Notes: generated by a model not told the origin, from the letters alone. Shown: positions 43,209-53,342, counted from the first letter of the stretch. The stretch is DNA of 64,000 bases from an uncultured Octadecabacter sp. (GCA_937891785.1 CALAGN010000071.1:47463-111462); one strand, 5' to 3'. Numbers and translations are program-made.

Positions 43209-44597
43209 ATGGCAAATGACTATATCGTAAAGGACATTGCGCTTGCCGCATTTGGCCGCAAAGAGCTTGACATCGCCGAAACAGAGATGCCGGGCCTGAT
43301 GGCCTGCCGCGCCGAGTTTGGTGAAACCAAGCCGTTGACGGGAGCGCGCATCGTTGGATCGCTTCACATGACGATCCAGACCGCCGTGCTGATCGAAACG
43401 CTTGTCGTTCTTGGTGCCGATGTGCGCTGGGCGTCTTGCAACATCTTTTCGACGCAGGACCACGCAGCGGCAGCAATTGCCGAAGGCGGCACACCCGTTT
43501 TCGCGATCAAAGGCCAGTCGCTGGAAGAGCATTGGGATTATCTGGACAAGTCATTCATGTTCCCCGAAGGCGCGAATATGATCTTGGACGATGGTGGCGA
43601 TGCGACGCTCTACATCTTGCTTGGTGCACGGATGGAAGCCGGTGAAGACGTGCTGTCAGTTCCAGGCTCGGAAGAAGAAGTTGCGATCAAAGCGCAGATT
43701 AAAAAGCGCATTGCAGAGACACCCGGATGGTTTGCAAAAACCAAGGCCGCCATTCAGGGCGTGTCCGAGGAAACGACGACGGGCGTTCACCGTCTTTACG
43801 ATCTGCACAAGAATGGCCAGCTGCCGTTTCCTGCGATCAACGTGAATGACAGCGTTACGAAATCAAAGTTCGACAATAAATACGGCTGCAAAGAGAGCCT
43901 CGTAGACGGCATTCGCCGCGCGACCGACACGATGATGGCTGGTAAAGTTGCTGTTGTGATGGGCTACGGCGATGTTGGCAAAGGCTCGGCTGCGTCGCTT
44001 TCTGGCGCGGGTGCCCGCGTGAAAGTTACCGAGGTCGATCCGATTTGCGCATTGCAAGCCGCCATGGACGGGTTCGAGGTTGTTCTGCTGGAAGATGTCG
44101 TCGCAACTGCCGACATTTTCATCACAACGACCGGCAACAAAGACGTCATCCGGATCGAGCATTTGCGCGAAATGAAGGATATGGCGATCGTCGGTAACAT
44201 CGGCCACTTCGATAACGAAATTCAGGTTGCCGCGTTGAAGAACCACAAGTGGACCAACATCAAAGAACAGGTCGATATGATCGAGATGCCGAACGGCAAT
44301 CGCCTGATCTTGCTATCCGAAGGTCGTTTGCTGAACCTTGGCAACGCCACGGGACACCCGTCGTTCGTGATGTCAGCGTCGTTTACCAACCAAGTTCTGG
44401 CGCAGATCGAATTGTGGACCAAGGGTGATGACTACCAGCCGGGTGTCTACATCCTGCCAAAGGCTTTGGACGAAAAAGTTGCGCGCCTGCATCTGGACCG
44501 GATCGGCGTAAAGCTGTCCAAACTTAACGCTGAACAGGCTGCCTATATCGGCGTATCGCCAGACGGGCCGTTTAAACCCGAGCATTACCGGTACTAA
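43209..44597 (+). CDS. ahcY: Adenosylhomocysteinase
   Basis: [51 protein letters not shown]-terminal KPEHYRY. Confidence 0.98.
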   Translation: MANDYIVKDIALAAFGRKELDIAETEMPGLMACRAEFGETKPLTGARIVGSLHMTIQTAVLIETLVVLGADVRWASCNIFSTQDHAAAAIAEGGTPVFAIKGQSLEEHWDYLDKSFMFPEGANMILDDGGDATLYILLGARMEAGEDVLSVPGSEEEVAIKAQIKKRIAETPGWFAKTKAAIQGVSEETTTGVHRLYDLHKNGQLPFPAINVNDSVTKSKFDNKYGCKESLVDGIRRATDTMMAGKVAVVMGYGDVGKGSAASLSGAGARVKVTEVDPICALQAAMDGFEVVLLEDVVATADIFITTTGNKDVIRIEHLREMKDMAIVGNIGHFDNEIQVAALKNHKWTNIKEQVDMIEMPNGNRLILLSEGRLLNLGNATGHPSFVMSASFTNQVLAQIELWTKGDDYQPGVYILPKALDEKVARLHLDRIGVKLSKLNAEQAAYIGVSPDGPFKPEHYRY

Positions 44598-44634
44598 TCT
44601 GGCGTCAAACCGATGCCTGATGACCGTGATACAT

Positions 44635-44665
44635 AAAACCGCCCCAATACGTTTGGGGCGGTTTT
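44635..44665 (+). terminator. Rho-independent terminator downstream of ahcY
   Basis: AAAACCGCCCCAA-TACGT-TTGGGGCGGTTTT. Confidence 0.9.
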
Positions 44666-44744
44666 GCGTTATACTTCCACCCGATTGTAGCAGCCAGCAT
44701 GCAGACGGCTTCCATCTGCAATCGCGCGGATGCGATGGCTGTTG

Positions 44745-45350
44745 TTAGGACGTTAGGGATGAAACAAAGCCTTCGCGAATGACATCTGGATCATAGGCTT
44801 TGCGGCTAAAAACTTGGCGAACCAGCGGGGCGAAATGTTCTAGCGGAAGCGCGTCATAGTTGGGATCGAATGATGACTGATCCCAACGCTCACAGAACGC
44901 AGCGCAACTTTGAAAGCAGGCGTGATCCTTGAACTGGTCACGTGCGTCGCGGTCCCAGCCATAGTGATGCGCGTAATACAGCATCTGGAAAATACCGTGA
45001 TGTTCAACGGCCCACGCAACATCCCAGCGCACGAATGGCCGGATTACCTCGGCTGAAAAACGGTCGTGGTTTTGCGGGGCGAGCCCGTCACCGATATCGT
45101 GCAGCAGCGTGCCAACAACCCAATCAATATCAGCGCCATCACGCTGCGCACGCGTGGCCGATTGCAGACCATGATCAAGTCGCGTGATCGGATAACCCTC
45201 GAGCGAAACGTCGCCTTGGCGGCGCAATTCGTCCATGATCCGATCAGCCGTCATCGCAAGATACGGCTTTTCAAGCGTCTCGAGTAGCGCGTAGTCTTCG
45301 CGGGTGCCGTCTTTCATTTGAGTAAAGCTGACTGTTTTTGAGTTGGTCAT
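44745..45350 (-). CDS. HD-domain protein, possible HD-type diiron oxygenase or phosphohydrolase
   Basis: ITRLDHGLQSATRAQRDGADIDWVVGTLLHDIGDGLAPQNH...WAVEHHGIFQMLYYAHHYG; start MTNSKTVSFTQMKDG. Confidence 0.7.
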   Translation of the reverse strand: MTNSKTVSFTQMKDGTREDYALLETLEKPYLAMTADRIMDELRRQGDVSLEGYPITRLDHGLQSATRAQRDGADIDWVVGTLLHDIGDGLAPQNHDRFSAEVIRPFVRWDVAWAVEHHGIFQMLYYAHHYGWDRDARDQFKDHACFQSCAAFCERWDQSSFDPNYDALPLEHFAPLVRQVFSRKAYDPDVIREGFVSSLTS

Positions 45351-45535
45351 CTGGAAGCTCCCAGTATTTCGCATCGTGAATTATAATGTCAAATGCGGGC
45401 GATTGGCGATGCTATCAGTGAGGTGACTAGCGACGATTTCCCCCTGATTTTCCTTTACTGGGCGCCCGTTGTCGCCTTAACTTTGCCCAGCGCCGCAAAA
45501 TCGCGGCCGGATGCATCATTGGTGGGAGATTTCAA

Positions 45536-45877
45536 ATGGGCAAGAGAGACGATCTGATCGCGCAGTATGCCGACGATCTTAAGAACAAATGCGGTATGAC
45601 CCCTGACATGGCCCTTCTGACGAAGGTCACAATCGGATGCGGTCCTGCGATCTATAACGCGGATGCCTCGACAGTTGCTGGTAGCCAACCCAGCGAACTT
45701 GAGACCGTCAAAGAAAACTACCTGAAAAAGAAGCTGGGCCTCGCTGACGGCCCCGAGCTGATGGAAGGGATCAATTCCGCGCTGCAAACCTATGGTCAGT
45801 CTGAACGCAACAAGTATCGCGCAGTCGTTTACTATATGCTGACCAAGCACTTTGGCAAAGAATCCGCCTACGGTTAA
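45536..45877 (+). CDS. DUF2853 family protein
   Basis: 113 aa MGKRDDLIAQYADDLKNKCGMTPDMALLTKVTIGCGPAIYNADASTV..., matches my memory of this family. Confidence 0.75.
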   Translation: MGKRDDLIAQYADDLKNKCGMTPDMALLTKVTIGCGPAIYNADASTVAGSQPSELETVKENYLKKKLGLADGPELMEGINSALQTYGQSERNKYRAVVYYMLTKHFGKESAYG

Positions 45878-45901
45878 CCCCAAGACGGATACCTATGTAA
45901 G

Positions 45902-45927
45902 CGCCCACCCTTATGGGAGGGCGTTTT
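45902..45927 (+). terminator. Rho-independent terminator downstream of DUF2853 gene
   Basis: CGCCCaCCC-TTAT-GGGaGGGCG followed by TTTT. Confidence 0.8.
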
Positions 45928-45930
45928 GCA

Positions 45931-46103
45931 TTTTAAACAAGTCTTACGGGCTATTCCTTTGCGTCGACTCGCCACTTTGGGTTATCAGAACCTAAGGCCA
46001 GTATGGCCCGGACCAGAATTTCATATACGTGTGTGGTGGCTATGGGAGCACGCGGGTGAGAGAAAGGGTCTGGGCGTTATGCTTGGGCCCTTTCTCGCGT
46101 TTT
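45931..46103 (+). ncRNA. Candidate intergenic small RNA ending in an intrinsic terminator
   Basis: Non-coding stretch between two plus-strand terminators; second hairpin 46060-46096 (GAGAAAGGGTC/GGCCCTTTCTC) then GCGTTTT. 5' end unknown. Confidence 0.3.
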
Positions 46104-46497
46104 AGAACAGCATCAAGACCAATCCCATGATCGCGCAACCAAATGTAGCATAGCCTGCGTCGATCACGGTCAATTTGAATGGTCGCATCCCATACGCGTT
46201 GTTGATCATGATCCACGGGCTTATGAAAAACAGCCCAATCCCCAAGCCCGACACCAGTCCCTTGCCCAGCGTCGTGATTTCAGCCAGCGCAAACGTGTGC
46301 CGCATCATGCCGGCAACAAGCAACATTGCGATACCAGCCATTATGAACGGAACGGGTGATCCGCCATCTTTGGGGCGCCCATCATTCCCGACCTCTATCC
46401 CGCTCGCTTCCATCCATGGCTTGGCGAGGATCATGTACCAAACCGCACCAAAGGCGAACCCCGCAAAAGCGGCGATAATCACTGACAAAAACTCCAT
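46102..46497 (-). CDS. DUF1761-like small integral membrane protein
   Basis: MEFLSVIIAAFAGFAFGAVWYMILAKPWMEASGI; several TM helices. Confidence 0.75.
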   Translation of the reverse strand: MEFLSVIIAAFAGFAFGAVWYMILAKPWMEASGIEVGNDGRPKDGGSPVPFIMAGIAMLLVAGMMRHTFALAEITTLGKGLVSGLGIGLFFISPWIMINNAYGMRPFKLTVIDAGYATFGCAIMGLVLMLF

Positions 46498-46553
46498 CGT
46501 TCCCTCCTTGTTCAACTTCTGAAGGGAACTATGGCGACAAATTGTCACATTAT

Positions 46554-46973
46554 CTACGGTGTTGTTTGGCCGAGTGCACAAATGACCAACCACTGATCCT
46601 GACTCACCGGCTGCACCGACAGGCGTGAATTCTTGACGAGCACCATATCGGCCAACCGTTCATCTGCTTTGATCTGGTCCAACGCAACGGGCCGCACAAA
46701 GGGGCGCACGGCCTTTATATCAACGCAATCCCAGCGATCATCGTCAGTCGTGCTGTCAGGATGTGCTTGGGCGCAGACTTCAACAATCCCGACCACCGAC
46801 TTTTCCGTCTGGGAATGGTAAAAGAAACCCAAATCGCCGGCCTTCATTTCGCGCATGAAATTGCGTGCCTGATAGTTTCGCACGCCGTCCCATTCTTCGC
46901 CCGCGCTACCCTTGGCGGTCTGATCGTCCCAGCCCCAAGTAGAGGGCTCGGATTTGAATAACCAATAGGCCAT
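46554..46973 (-). CDS. EVE domain-containing protein
   Basis: MAYWLFKSEPSTWGWDDQ...WDGVRNYQARNFMREMKAGDLGFFYHSQTEKSVVGIVEV. Confidence 0.93.
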   Translation of the reverse strand: MAYWLFKSEPSTWGWDDQTAKGSAGEEWDGVRNYQARNFMREMKAGDLGFFYHSQTEKSVVGIVEVCAQAHPDSTTDDDRWDCVDIKAVRPFVRPVALDQIKADERLADMVLVKNSRLSVQPVSQDQWLVICALGQTTP

Positions 46974-47245
46974 CAGCCGATAACCTTGTTCCAGTGCTCA
47001 AGCTGTACTTTCTCGAACAATCCTGCTTTGGCATAGGGATCATTGTCGGCCCAAGCCTGCGCAGCCGCCAGATCAGCGACATCCATCACGATTAGCGAGC
47101 CCGACATGACGCCATCGACGCCAACGAAAGGCCCTGCCATCTCGACGACACCGGTATGTGCGATATAGGCAAGATGGGCATCGCGATTGGCTTTGCGCAT
47201 GTCGATGTGGTCTTCTTTGTCTTTGGTGATCAGGGCAAAACGCAT
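46973..47245 (-). CDS. YciI family protein
   Basis: MRFALITKDKEDHIDMRKANRDAHLAYIAHTG...SLIVMDVADLAAAQAWADNDPYAKAGLFE. Confidence 0.9.
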   Translation of the reverse strand: MRFALITKDKEDHIDMRKANRDAHLAYIAHTGVVEMAGPFVGVDGVMSGSLIVMDVADLAAAQAWADNDPYAKAGLFEKVQLEHWNKVIG

Positions 47246-47247
47246 CT

Positions 47248-48213
47248 TTATTCTTCCTTTAGGGGGCGCGACAGGAGTGTCTGCATCGCCTGCATTGCTG
47301 TCATTTCAGTGCTGACCAACCCGTTCACAACAGCGCAGATCGGAAGGTCGATATTTAGCTTTTTGGCTAACTTAGAGACTGCTTTTGCTGTCGCGGCACC
47401 CTCAACGGTGGTTGATGCATCAAAATCAGCGGCCTTACCGAGGGCAAAGCCATAGCGATAGTTACGTGACTGGTCGGACGTGCAGGTCAATGCAAGATCG
47501 CCAAAGCCTGACAGCCCAACCAGAGTATCGGGATGCGCATCAAAGGCTGCGGCAAGCCGTTGCATTTCTGCAAAGCCGCGCGTCATCAGGGCCGCGCGCG
47601 CGCTTTCCCCAAACCCGGCGCCCATGCAGGCCCCGCAGGCAATTGCCAACACGTTCTTGATCGCCCCACCAAGCTGTGCGCCCGCAATGTCGGTCGTGCG
47701 GTAAAGGCGAATTGTAGCGGTTGATAGCACGGCTTGCAGCATTTCGCCGGCGGCCTCTTGCGCGCAGGCCAATGTGAGGGCAGTCGGCAGACCGCGCGCG
47801 ATATCGCTCGCAAAGCTGGGTCCGGTTAGTGCCGCAGGCGTCGATTGAGGCACGAATCGCGCGATTAAATCGGCTGGCCCGTCGCCAGTCTCGATATCGA
47901 TGCCCTTGCAACAGCTTACCAACGACTTGCCGCGCAAACCGATCGCGTGTTCTTTAAGGAAGCCGCGCAAAGTCTGAGCAGGAATAGCCAAGAGCAGCAC
48001 ATCACAAGCAAAAGCGTCAGCAATATCGGCCGTTATGACCAAACTTCCTGGAAACTGGACACCGGCCAAGCGCCGCGTGTTCTCGCGCGCGCTCTGCATT
48101 TGTGCGACAGCATCATGATCGCGGGCCCATAGCGTTACGTGATCGCCGTTCGCCGACAATGCAATCGCGAGAGCCGTTCCAAACGCACCCGCGCCAATAA
48201 CTGCAATACTCAT
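47248..48213 (-). CDS. gpsA: NAD(P)H-dependent glycerol-3-phosphate dehydrogenase
   Basis: [52 protein letters not shown]. Confidence 0.96.
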   Translation of the reverse strand: MSIAVIGAGAFGTALAIALSANGDHVTLWARDHDAVAQMQSARENTRRLAGVQFPGSLVITADIADAFACDVLLLAIPAQTLRGFLKEHAIGLRGKSLVSCCKGIDIETGDGPADLIARFVPQSTPAALTGPSFASDIARGLPTALTLACAQEAAGEMLQAVLSTATIRLYRTTDIAGAQLGGAIKNVLAIACGACMGAGFGESARAALMTRGFAEMQRLAAAFDAHPDTLVGLSGFGDLALTCTSDQSRNYRYGFALGKAADFDASTTVEGAATAKAVSKLAKKLNIDLPICAVVNGLVSTEMTAMQAMQTLLSRPLKEE

Positions 48214-49304
48214 GCCTTTGCCCCCTTCTTACCGGACCCTAGCAGCGCTGGACTTGTCTTGTCCAAGGGCCATCGAGGTCGCGCCGAAAGGGTCAAATCA
48301 TCTTGTGCGCCCAGCGCGAACCGCGCAAGGCCCGCATAGGCAATCATCGCCCCATTATCGGTGCAAAGCGCGAGCGGCGGAGCGACGAATTCAGTCTCTA
48401 ACTTGGCGCAAACAGCATTCAAAGCGGTTCTGATTGCGGTGTTCGCGGCAACCCCGCCAGCAACGGCAAAGACAGGTCGCGTCGGGTTCAAGGCAAGGTA
48501 AATCTCAAGCGCACGGCGTGACTTTTCAGCAAGAACGTCGGCAACGGCCTCTTGAAAGCTGGCACAAAGATCGTGGCGGTCCTGTTTTGGCAATCCACCG
48601 TGTTCATTGACGACCCCGTCACGAGCACGAAGCAGGGCGGTCTTGAGGCCCGAAAAAGACATGTCGCAACCGGGCCGATCCAGTAACGGGCGGGGCAGCT
48701 TGTATTTGCCTGGGTTACCGTTACGCGCAGTCGCCTCGACCGAAGGACCACCAGGTTGGGGCAGCGCCAAAAGACGCGCGGTCTTATCGAATGCTTCGCC
48801 GGGGGCGTCGTCGATTGTGCTGCCAAGCCGACGATAGGTCTCTGGCCCCTCAACCAGTAGAAACTGACAATGGCCGCCCGAAACAAGCAACATCAAATAT
48901 GGAAAGGCCACACCATCCGTCAGACGCGGTGTAAGCGCGTGCCCGGCAAGATGGTTCACTCCTATCAGGGGCTTGCCGGTCGCAGCACTGAGACCTTTGG
49001 CGCACATCACACCCGACAGGACGCCCCCAATAAGGCCCGGGCCAGCGGTGACGGCAATCGCATCAATCGCGTCAAGGGTGATGCCGGCTTGCTGCAAGGC
49101 GTCTTCGACGCAGTAGTCAATCTTTTCGGCATGCGCCCGTGCTGCGATTTCTGGCACGACCCCGCCGAAATCCGCGTGCAAAGTTGTTTGTTCGAACACG
49201 ACCGACGACAGAATTTGCGCCCTGTCCGGTGTACCGCGCACAACTGCTGCTGCCGTGTCGTCGCAGCTGCTCTCAATACCAAGGATTGTCAGTTCTGCGG
49301 TCAT
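48210..49304 (-). CDS. tsaD: tRNA threonylcarbamoyltransferase TsaD
   Basis: [42 protein letters not shown]. Confidence 0.97.
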   Translation of the reverse strand: MTAELTILGIESSCDDTAAAVVRGTPDRAQILSSVVFEQTTLHADFGGVVPEIAARAHAEKIDYCVEDALQQAGITLDAIDAIAVTAGPGLIGGVLSGVMCAKGLSAATGKPLIGVNHLAGHALTPRLTDGVAFPYLMLLVSGGHCQFLLVEGPETYRRLGSTIDDAPGEAFDKTARLLALPQPGGPSVEATARNGNPGKYKLPRPLLDRPGCDMSFSGLKTALLRARDGVVNEHGGLPKQDRHDLCASFQEAVADVLAEKSRRALEIYLALNPTRPVFAVAGGVAANTAIRTALNAVCAKLETEFVAPPLALCTDNGAMIAYAGLARFALGAQDDLTLSARPRWPLDKTSPALLGSGKKGAKA

Positions 49305-49381
49305 TGCGGGTTCCGGTTGCGCCTTTGTCCTTGGCAGGTAACACTCAGTCGTTCCGCAAACAATGGCGCGAGGGGGTGCAA

Positions 49382-50125
49382 GTGTCGGCCACGATCATCA
49401 TCACACGCCCCTATGACGCTGCCATGCGGCTGGCCACCCGACTTGACGGTATGGTTGCGCGAGGGTGCACAGTAATAGTCTCGCCGGTTATCGAGATCGC
49501 GCCGGTTGCTGCAACGCCGCCAAGCAAGAACGTCGCTGGATACATTTTCACCTCGACACATGGCGTGACCAATTGCGCATCGTTTGAAATCAAAGACGGG
49601 GCTTCGTGCTGGTGCGTTGGCGCGAAAACGGCGCAAGCCGCACGCAGGGCGGGGTTTGATGTTGTAACCGTAGCGCATGATGCCAACTCATTGGCTCAGA
49701 CGATGCAGACACAACATCCTACCGGCACGCTTCTGTACCTTCGTGGTCGACATGTGAGCAGTGATCTTGCGGCGCAACTGACATCAGCGGGAATCCTGTG
49801 CGATGAAGCTGTGGTCTATGATCAGATCGCAGTGCCGCTTTCGGACGCCGCGCGCCGCGCACTTGGCGGTGAAGAACCGGTGATACTTCCCCTATATTCG
49901 CCCAGAAGCGCTGCGCTAGTTATGGAACAGGGCCCTTTTAAAGCGCGGATATTGGTTGCAGCCATCAGCGATGCCGCCGCAAAAGCGGCAAAGAACCTTT
50001 GTCCTGTGACCGTAAAAACGGCGCGATCGCCAAACGGAGAAGCGATGCGAGAGCTTATAATGCAACTGGCTGAGACGGTATGCCCTACCCCAACGCCGCT
50101 TGAGGGCCGCTTCGGTGCGGGATAG
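49382..50125 (+). CDS. hemD: Uroporphyrinogen-III synthase
   Basis: GTG-start [40 protein letters not shown]; position between tsaD and mitofilin/hemY genes. Confidence 0.82.
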   Translation: MSATIIITRPYDAAMRLATRLDGMVARGCTVIVSPVIEIAPVAATPPSKNVAGYIFTSTHGVTNCASFEIKDGASCWCVGAKTAQAARRAGFDVVTVAHDANSLAQTMQTQHPTGTLLYLRGRHVSSDLAAQLTSAGILCDEAVVYDQIAVPLSDAARRALGGEEPVILPLYSPRSAALVMEQGPFKARILVAAISDAAAKAAKNLCPVTVKTARSPNGEAMRELIMQLAETVCPTPTPLEGRFGAG

Positions 50126-50166
50126 ACTTGCGACCAAATAAGTCCGGAATCGGAGAGGGTGTCAAA

Positions 50167-51408
50167 ATGGCAAAGAAACCAGCACGGCAAAGCAAAGCCG
50201 CAGCCAAGAACAACGACATCGTTGAAGAAGCCAAAGTGATTGCCGAGGACGAGGTTGAGCAAGCCGAGGTGGTGGAAGAGCCTGCCAAGGCTGAAGCGAT
50301 CACCGACGAGTCGCCCGCGCAGGATGGTATGCCTGCTGACGACGCTGAAACCGACTTGCCCCGCGACGAGGAGCCGGCAGAGCCTGAAGTTCAAGTGGAA
50401 GAACCCGCGGCCGACACAGAAAAGCGCAGAAGCGGTTTTCTTCCCCTGTTACTTGGTGGCGCAGCTGCTGCAGCGCTGGGATTTGGGGTAGCCTCATACA
50501 CGAATTTGTCGGGCGCCCAGCAATCACAGGATATGGCACAGATGATCGCAGATCAGGGTGCGCAGATTGCAGAATTGGAAACGCAGATCGCGGCGGTGCC
50601 GCCACCAGTCGATCTTGCGGGGCTTGAGGCTGCCATCGGGCTGACGCAAACAGACCTTTCGCAAGGCATTGAAGAGTTAGAGTTTTCCCTAGGTGCCCTT
50701 GATGCGCGACTTTCCGAAGTTGAGAAGCGCTCCAGTGCCGACGGTACATTGTCAGACACAGCACTTGCGGCATACGACCGCGAGCTTGAAGCGATGCGTG
50801 CTGAAATGGCCGCGCAGCAAGAATCTGTGCGCGCGATGGCCGAGGAAGCCGCGAGCCAACGCGCTGCTACCCAAAGCGAAACGCAGGCGATTGAACTTGA
50901 TTCGGTTGCGATAGCGCAGGCCGTTACGGCGCGCGCTGCATTAAGTCGCATTCAGGTGGCGCTGGATACTGGCGAGGCATTTGAGGATGCATTGACGGAT
51001 CTGCAATCCGTGACAGAAATGGACATTCCGCAAGCTGTGCTGGCTGCGGCGAGAGGGGTTTCGACACTCACAGCGCTGCGGGATGAATTTCCGGCCGCGG
51101 CCCGTGCGGCGTTGTCCACTGCCCGTGACGAAGGCGTCGCCGGCGAAACCGGCGGATTTGGTGCCTTCTTGCGCGATCAGCTTGATGTCCGTTCAGTCGT
51201 GCCACGCGAAGGTGGTGATCCCGACGCGATCCTGTCTCGTGCCGAAGCGGCCCTGCGGTCTGGCCGCTTGTCCGACACGCTTGCCGAAATCGAAACACTC
51301 CCCGAAGTAAGCCGCGCCGCCCTGACTGACTGGGTCGGGCAAGCACAAGCGCGTGCTGATGCAATCGCCGGGGTCCAATCCCTGTCCCAAACCCTGAACC
51401 AGAATTGA
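50167..51408 (+). CDS. Mitofilin/Mic60-like (COG4223) inner-membrane protein
   Basis: Acidic/Ala-rich N-terminus, single TM (FLPLLLGGAAAAALGFGVASY), heptad-rich coiled coil, mitofilin-like C-terminal region; hemD-hemY context. Confidence 0.8.
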   Translation: MAKKPARQSKAAAKNNDIVEEAKVIAEDEVEQAEVVEEPAKAEAITDESPAQDGMPADDAETDLPRDEEPAEPEVQVEEPAADTEKRRSGFLPLLLGGAAAAALGFGVASYTNLSGAQQSQDMAQMIADQGAQIAELETQIAAVPPPVDLAGLEAAIGLTQTDLSQGIEELEFSLGALDARLSEVEKRSSADGTLSDTALAAYDRELEAMRAEMAAQQESVRAMAEEAASQRAATQSETQAIELDSVAIAQAVTARAALSRIQVALDTGEAFEDALTDLQSVTEMDIPQAVLAAARGVSTLTALRDEFPAAARAALSTARDEGVAGETGGFGAFLRDQLDVRSVVPREGGDPDAILSRAEAALRSGRLSDTLAEIETLPEVSRAALTDWVGQAQARADAIAGVQSLSQTLNQN

Positions 51409-51418
51409 GGTTGCCCAG

Positions 51419-52894
51419 ATGCTTTGGTCCCTGATTAAGATTGTCGCGTTCATCGCTATCGTGACTGGCCTCACATACGGGGCGGTTTATCTGCTAAACA
51501 TGTCCGGTGGCGCGGACATCACGATCGCAGGCTACAACGCGAACCTGTCGCCGCTGATGTTGCTTATCGGGCTGGTATTATTGGTTCTGGCTGTTTGGTT
51601 GCTGCTAAAGCTGATGGGGTTATTGGTTGCGACCTTTAAGTTCCTGAACGGTGATGAAACGGCGATTTCGCGCTATTTCAGCCGTAACCGTGAACGCAAG
51701 GGCTTCACGGCCTTGTCCGAAGGGATGATGGCGTTGGCGTCTGGCGAGGGGCAATTGGCGCTGGCCAAGGCCGCCAAGGCGGAAAAATATCTTGAACGGC
51801 CCGAATTGACGACGTTGCTGACTGCCCAAGCTGCCGAATTGGCCGGTGATCGTCGCAAGGCCGAAGAAACTTATAAACGACTGCTTGAAGACGACCGCAC
51901 CCGGTTCGTTGGTGTGCGCGGGATCATGAAACAAAAGCTGGCTGACGGTGATACCGCTACGGCATTGAAATTGGCCGAGAAGGCCTTTGCGATTAAGCCC
52001 AAGCATGTCGAAACGCAGGACGTCCTGTTGCAATTGCAGGCCTCGACCGAGGATTGGCACGGTGCGCGCAAGACGCTGGCGGCGAAACTCAAGAGCGGCT
52101 CGCTTCCGCGCGATGTGCATAAACGCCGCGATGCGGTTCTGGCATTATCCGAAGCTCGCGAAGTTCTGGCCGAGGGCAATTCAATCGGCGCCCGTGAGGC
52201 CGCGATTGAGGCAAACCGCCTGTCGCCCGATTTGGTACCCGCCGCCGTGATGGCCGCGCGCAGCTATATCGAACAGGGCAACGCCCGCTACGCCACGCGA
52301 GTCATCAAAAAAGCGTGGGAAGTGCATCCACACCCCGATCTTGCGGCCGCATTTGCCGAGATCGTGCCCGATGAAGACCCGAGCCAGCGGATCAAGCGGT
52401 TTCATGCACTGACCCGCATCAATCCTGATAATCCTGAAACGATCATGTTGAATTGCGAACTGCAGATCGCAGCCGAGAATTTCCTCCAGGCGCGCAGCGC
52501 TTTGCATGATCTGGTGGAATCTGGCCCAACCGCGCGAAACCTTACTTTGATGGCAGCAATCGAGCGTGGCGAGGGAAGCGACGATCAGATCGTGCGTGGC
52601 TGGCTGGCCAAAGCGCTTACGGCATCACGCGGGCCGCAGTGGGTCTGTGATAAGTGCCAGAACATCCATTCGTCTTGGAGCCCAGTCTGCACCAATTGCG
52701 GGTCTTTTGATACGCTATCATGGAAAACCCCGTCGTCAGGCGAAGTCGCTATGCCTGCGGGCGTCAAAATGTTGCCACTGATTGTTGGGCAGATCGCGGA
52801 CAAGTCCGAGGATTTGGTCGTCGATATGCAGGATTTTGACGTTGATACAATCGACGCCGAAGTCATTGATGAAGAAGATATCGTGGAAAAATAG
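51419..52894 (+). CDS. hemY: HemY-like TPR membrane protein with C-terminal zinc ribbon
   Basis: Two N-terminal TM helices, TPR-like repeats, downstream of hemD/mic60; C-terminal VCDKCQNIHSSWSPVCTNCG. Confidence 0.88.
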   Translation: MLWSLIKIVAFIAIVTGLTYGAVYLLNMSGGADITIAGYNANLSPLMLLIGLVLLVLAVWLLLKLMGLLVATFKFLNGDETAISRYFSRNRERKGFTALSEGMMALASGEGQLALAKAAKAEKYLERPELTTLLTAQAAELAGDRRKAEETYKRLLEDDRTRFVGVRGIMKQKLADGDTATALKLAEKAFAIKPKHVETQDVLLQLQASTEDWHGARKTLAAKLKSGSLPRDVHKRRDAVLALSEAREVLAEGNSIGAREAAIEANRLSPDLVPAAVMAARSYIEQGNARYATRVIKKAWEVHPHPDLAAAFAEIVPDEDPSQRIKRFHALTRINPDNPETIMLNCELQIAAENFLQARSALHDLVESGPTARNLTLMAAIERGEGSDDQIVRGWLAKALTASRGPQWVCDKCQNIHSSWSPVCTNCGSFDTLSWKTPSSGEVAMPAGVKMLPLIVGQIADKSEDLVVDMQDFDVDTIDAEVIDEEDIVEK

Positions 52895-52938
52895 GCCTTT
52901 TCCGTCAACATCCGGGGTGCTATCAGCCGCCCCAATAG

Positions 52939-53014
52939 GCCGCTGTAGCTCATCAGGTAGAGCACATCATTCGTAATGATGGGGTAGTAGGTTCGAGTCC
53001 TATCAGCGGCACCA
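52939..53014 (+). tRNA. tRNA-Thr (anticodon CGT)
   Basis: GCCGCTG/CAGCGGC acceptor stem, D-arm GCTC/GAGC, anticodon arm CATCA-TTCGTAA-TGATG, T-arm GTAGG-TTCGAGT-CCTAT, encoded CCA. Confidence 0.96.
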
Positions 53015-53039
53015 TTGCTCCACCAAAGTTATCCAGCGC

Positions 53040-53342
53040 TTAGTGGCTATGGCCGCATGCGCCAACAACACGGTTCATGCGCCATGTGATCATGGATAGC
53101 AGGCAGGATTGGCCGGGATCATTGGCATTGCGCATACGGCTCATCATGGTTGCCCAGTCTTCCTCGGGTGCGCTGCTGGAAAAATCGGCAACGGCCAACC
53201 GGGCATAGGTGGCGTGGTCAATACCTTCGGCCTCGGCTGCCTTGCCGAGTGCGGACCAGATTTCTGGTTCCGCAGGGGCCAGCCAGTCTTCGATGCCCGC
53301 GCCGGAATCTCGCGCGGCTGATAGTATTTCGCCTAACATCAT
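53040..53342 (-). CDS. Conserved hypothetical protein
   Basis: MMLGEILSAARDSGAGIEDWLAPAEPEIWSALGKAAEAEGIDHATYARLAVADFSSSAPEEDWATMMSRMRN...; immediately after tRNA-Thr. Confidence 0.55.
   Translation of the reverse strand: MMLGEILSAARDSGAGIEDWLAPAEPEIWSALGKAAEAEGIDHATYARLAVADFSSSAPEEDWATMMSRMRNANDPGQSCLLSMITWRMNRVVGACGHSH

Noticed and set aside
42493-43494. Full 333 aa ORF for the HD phosphohydrolase
   Set aside because: The first ~120-137 residues lie antisense to ahcY and its leader and look non-coding; real start is probably near 43083-43125
45931-46103. SRP RNA, 6S RNA or tmRNA identity for the non-coding segment
   Set aside because: Lacks the SRP GGTCAGG..GGAAGGAAGCAGCC core and any tRNA-like/tag features; identity left open as unknown sRNA candidate
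52939-53014. tRNA-Thr as an integration hotspot
   Set aside because: No integrase, no direct repeat of the tRNA end, flanking genes look core
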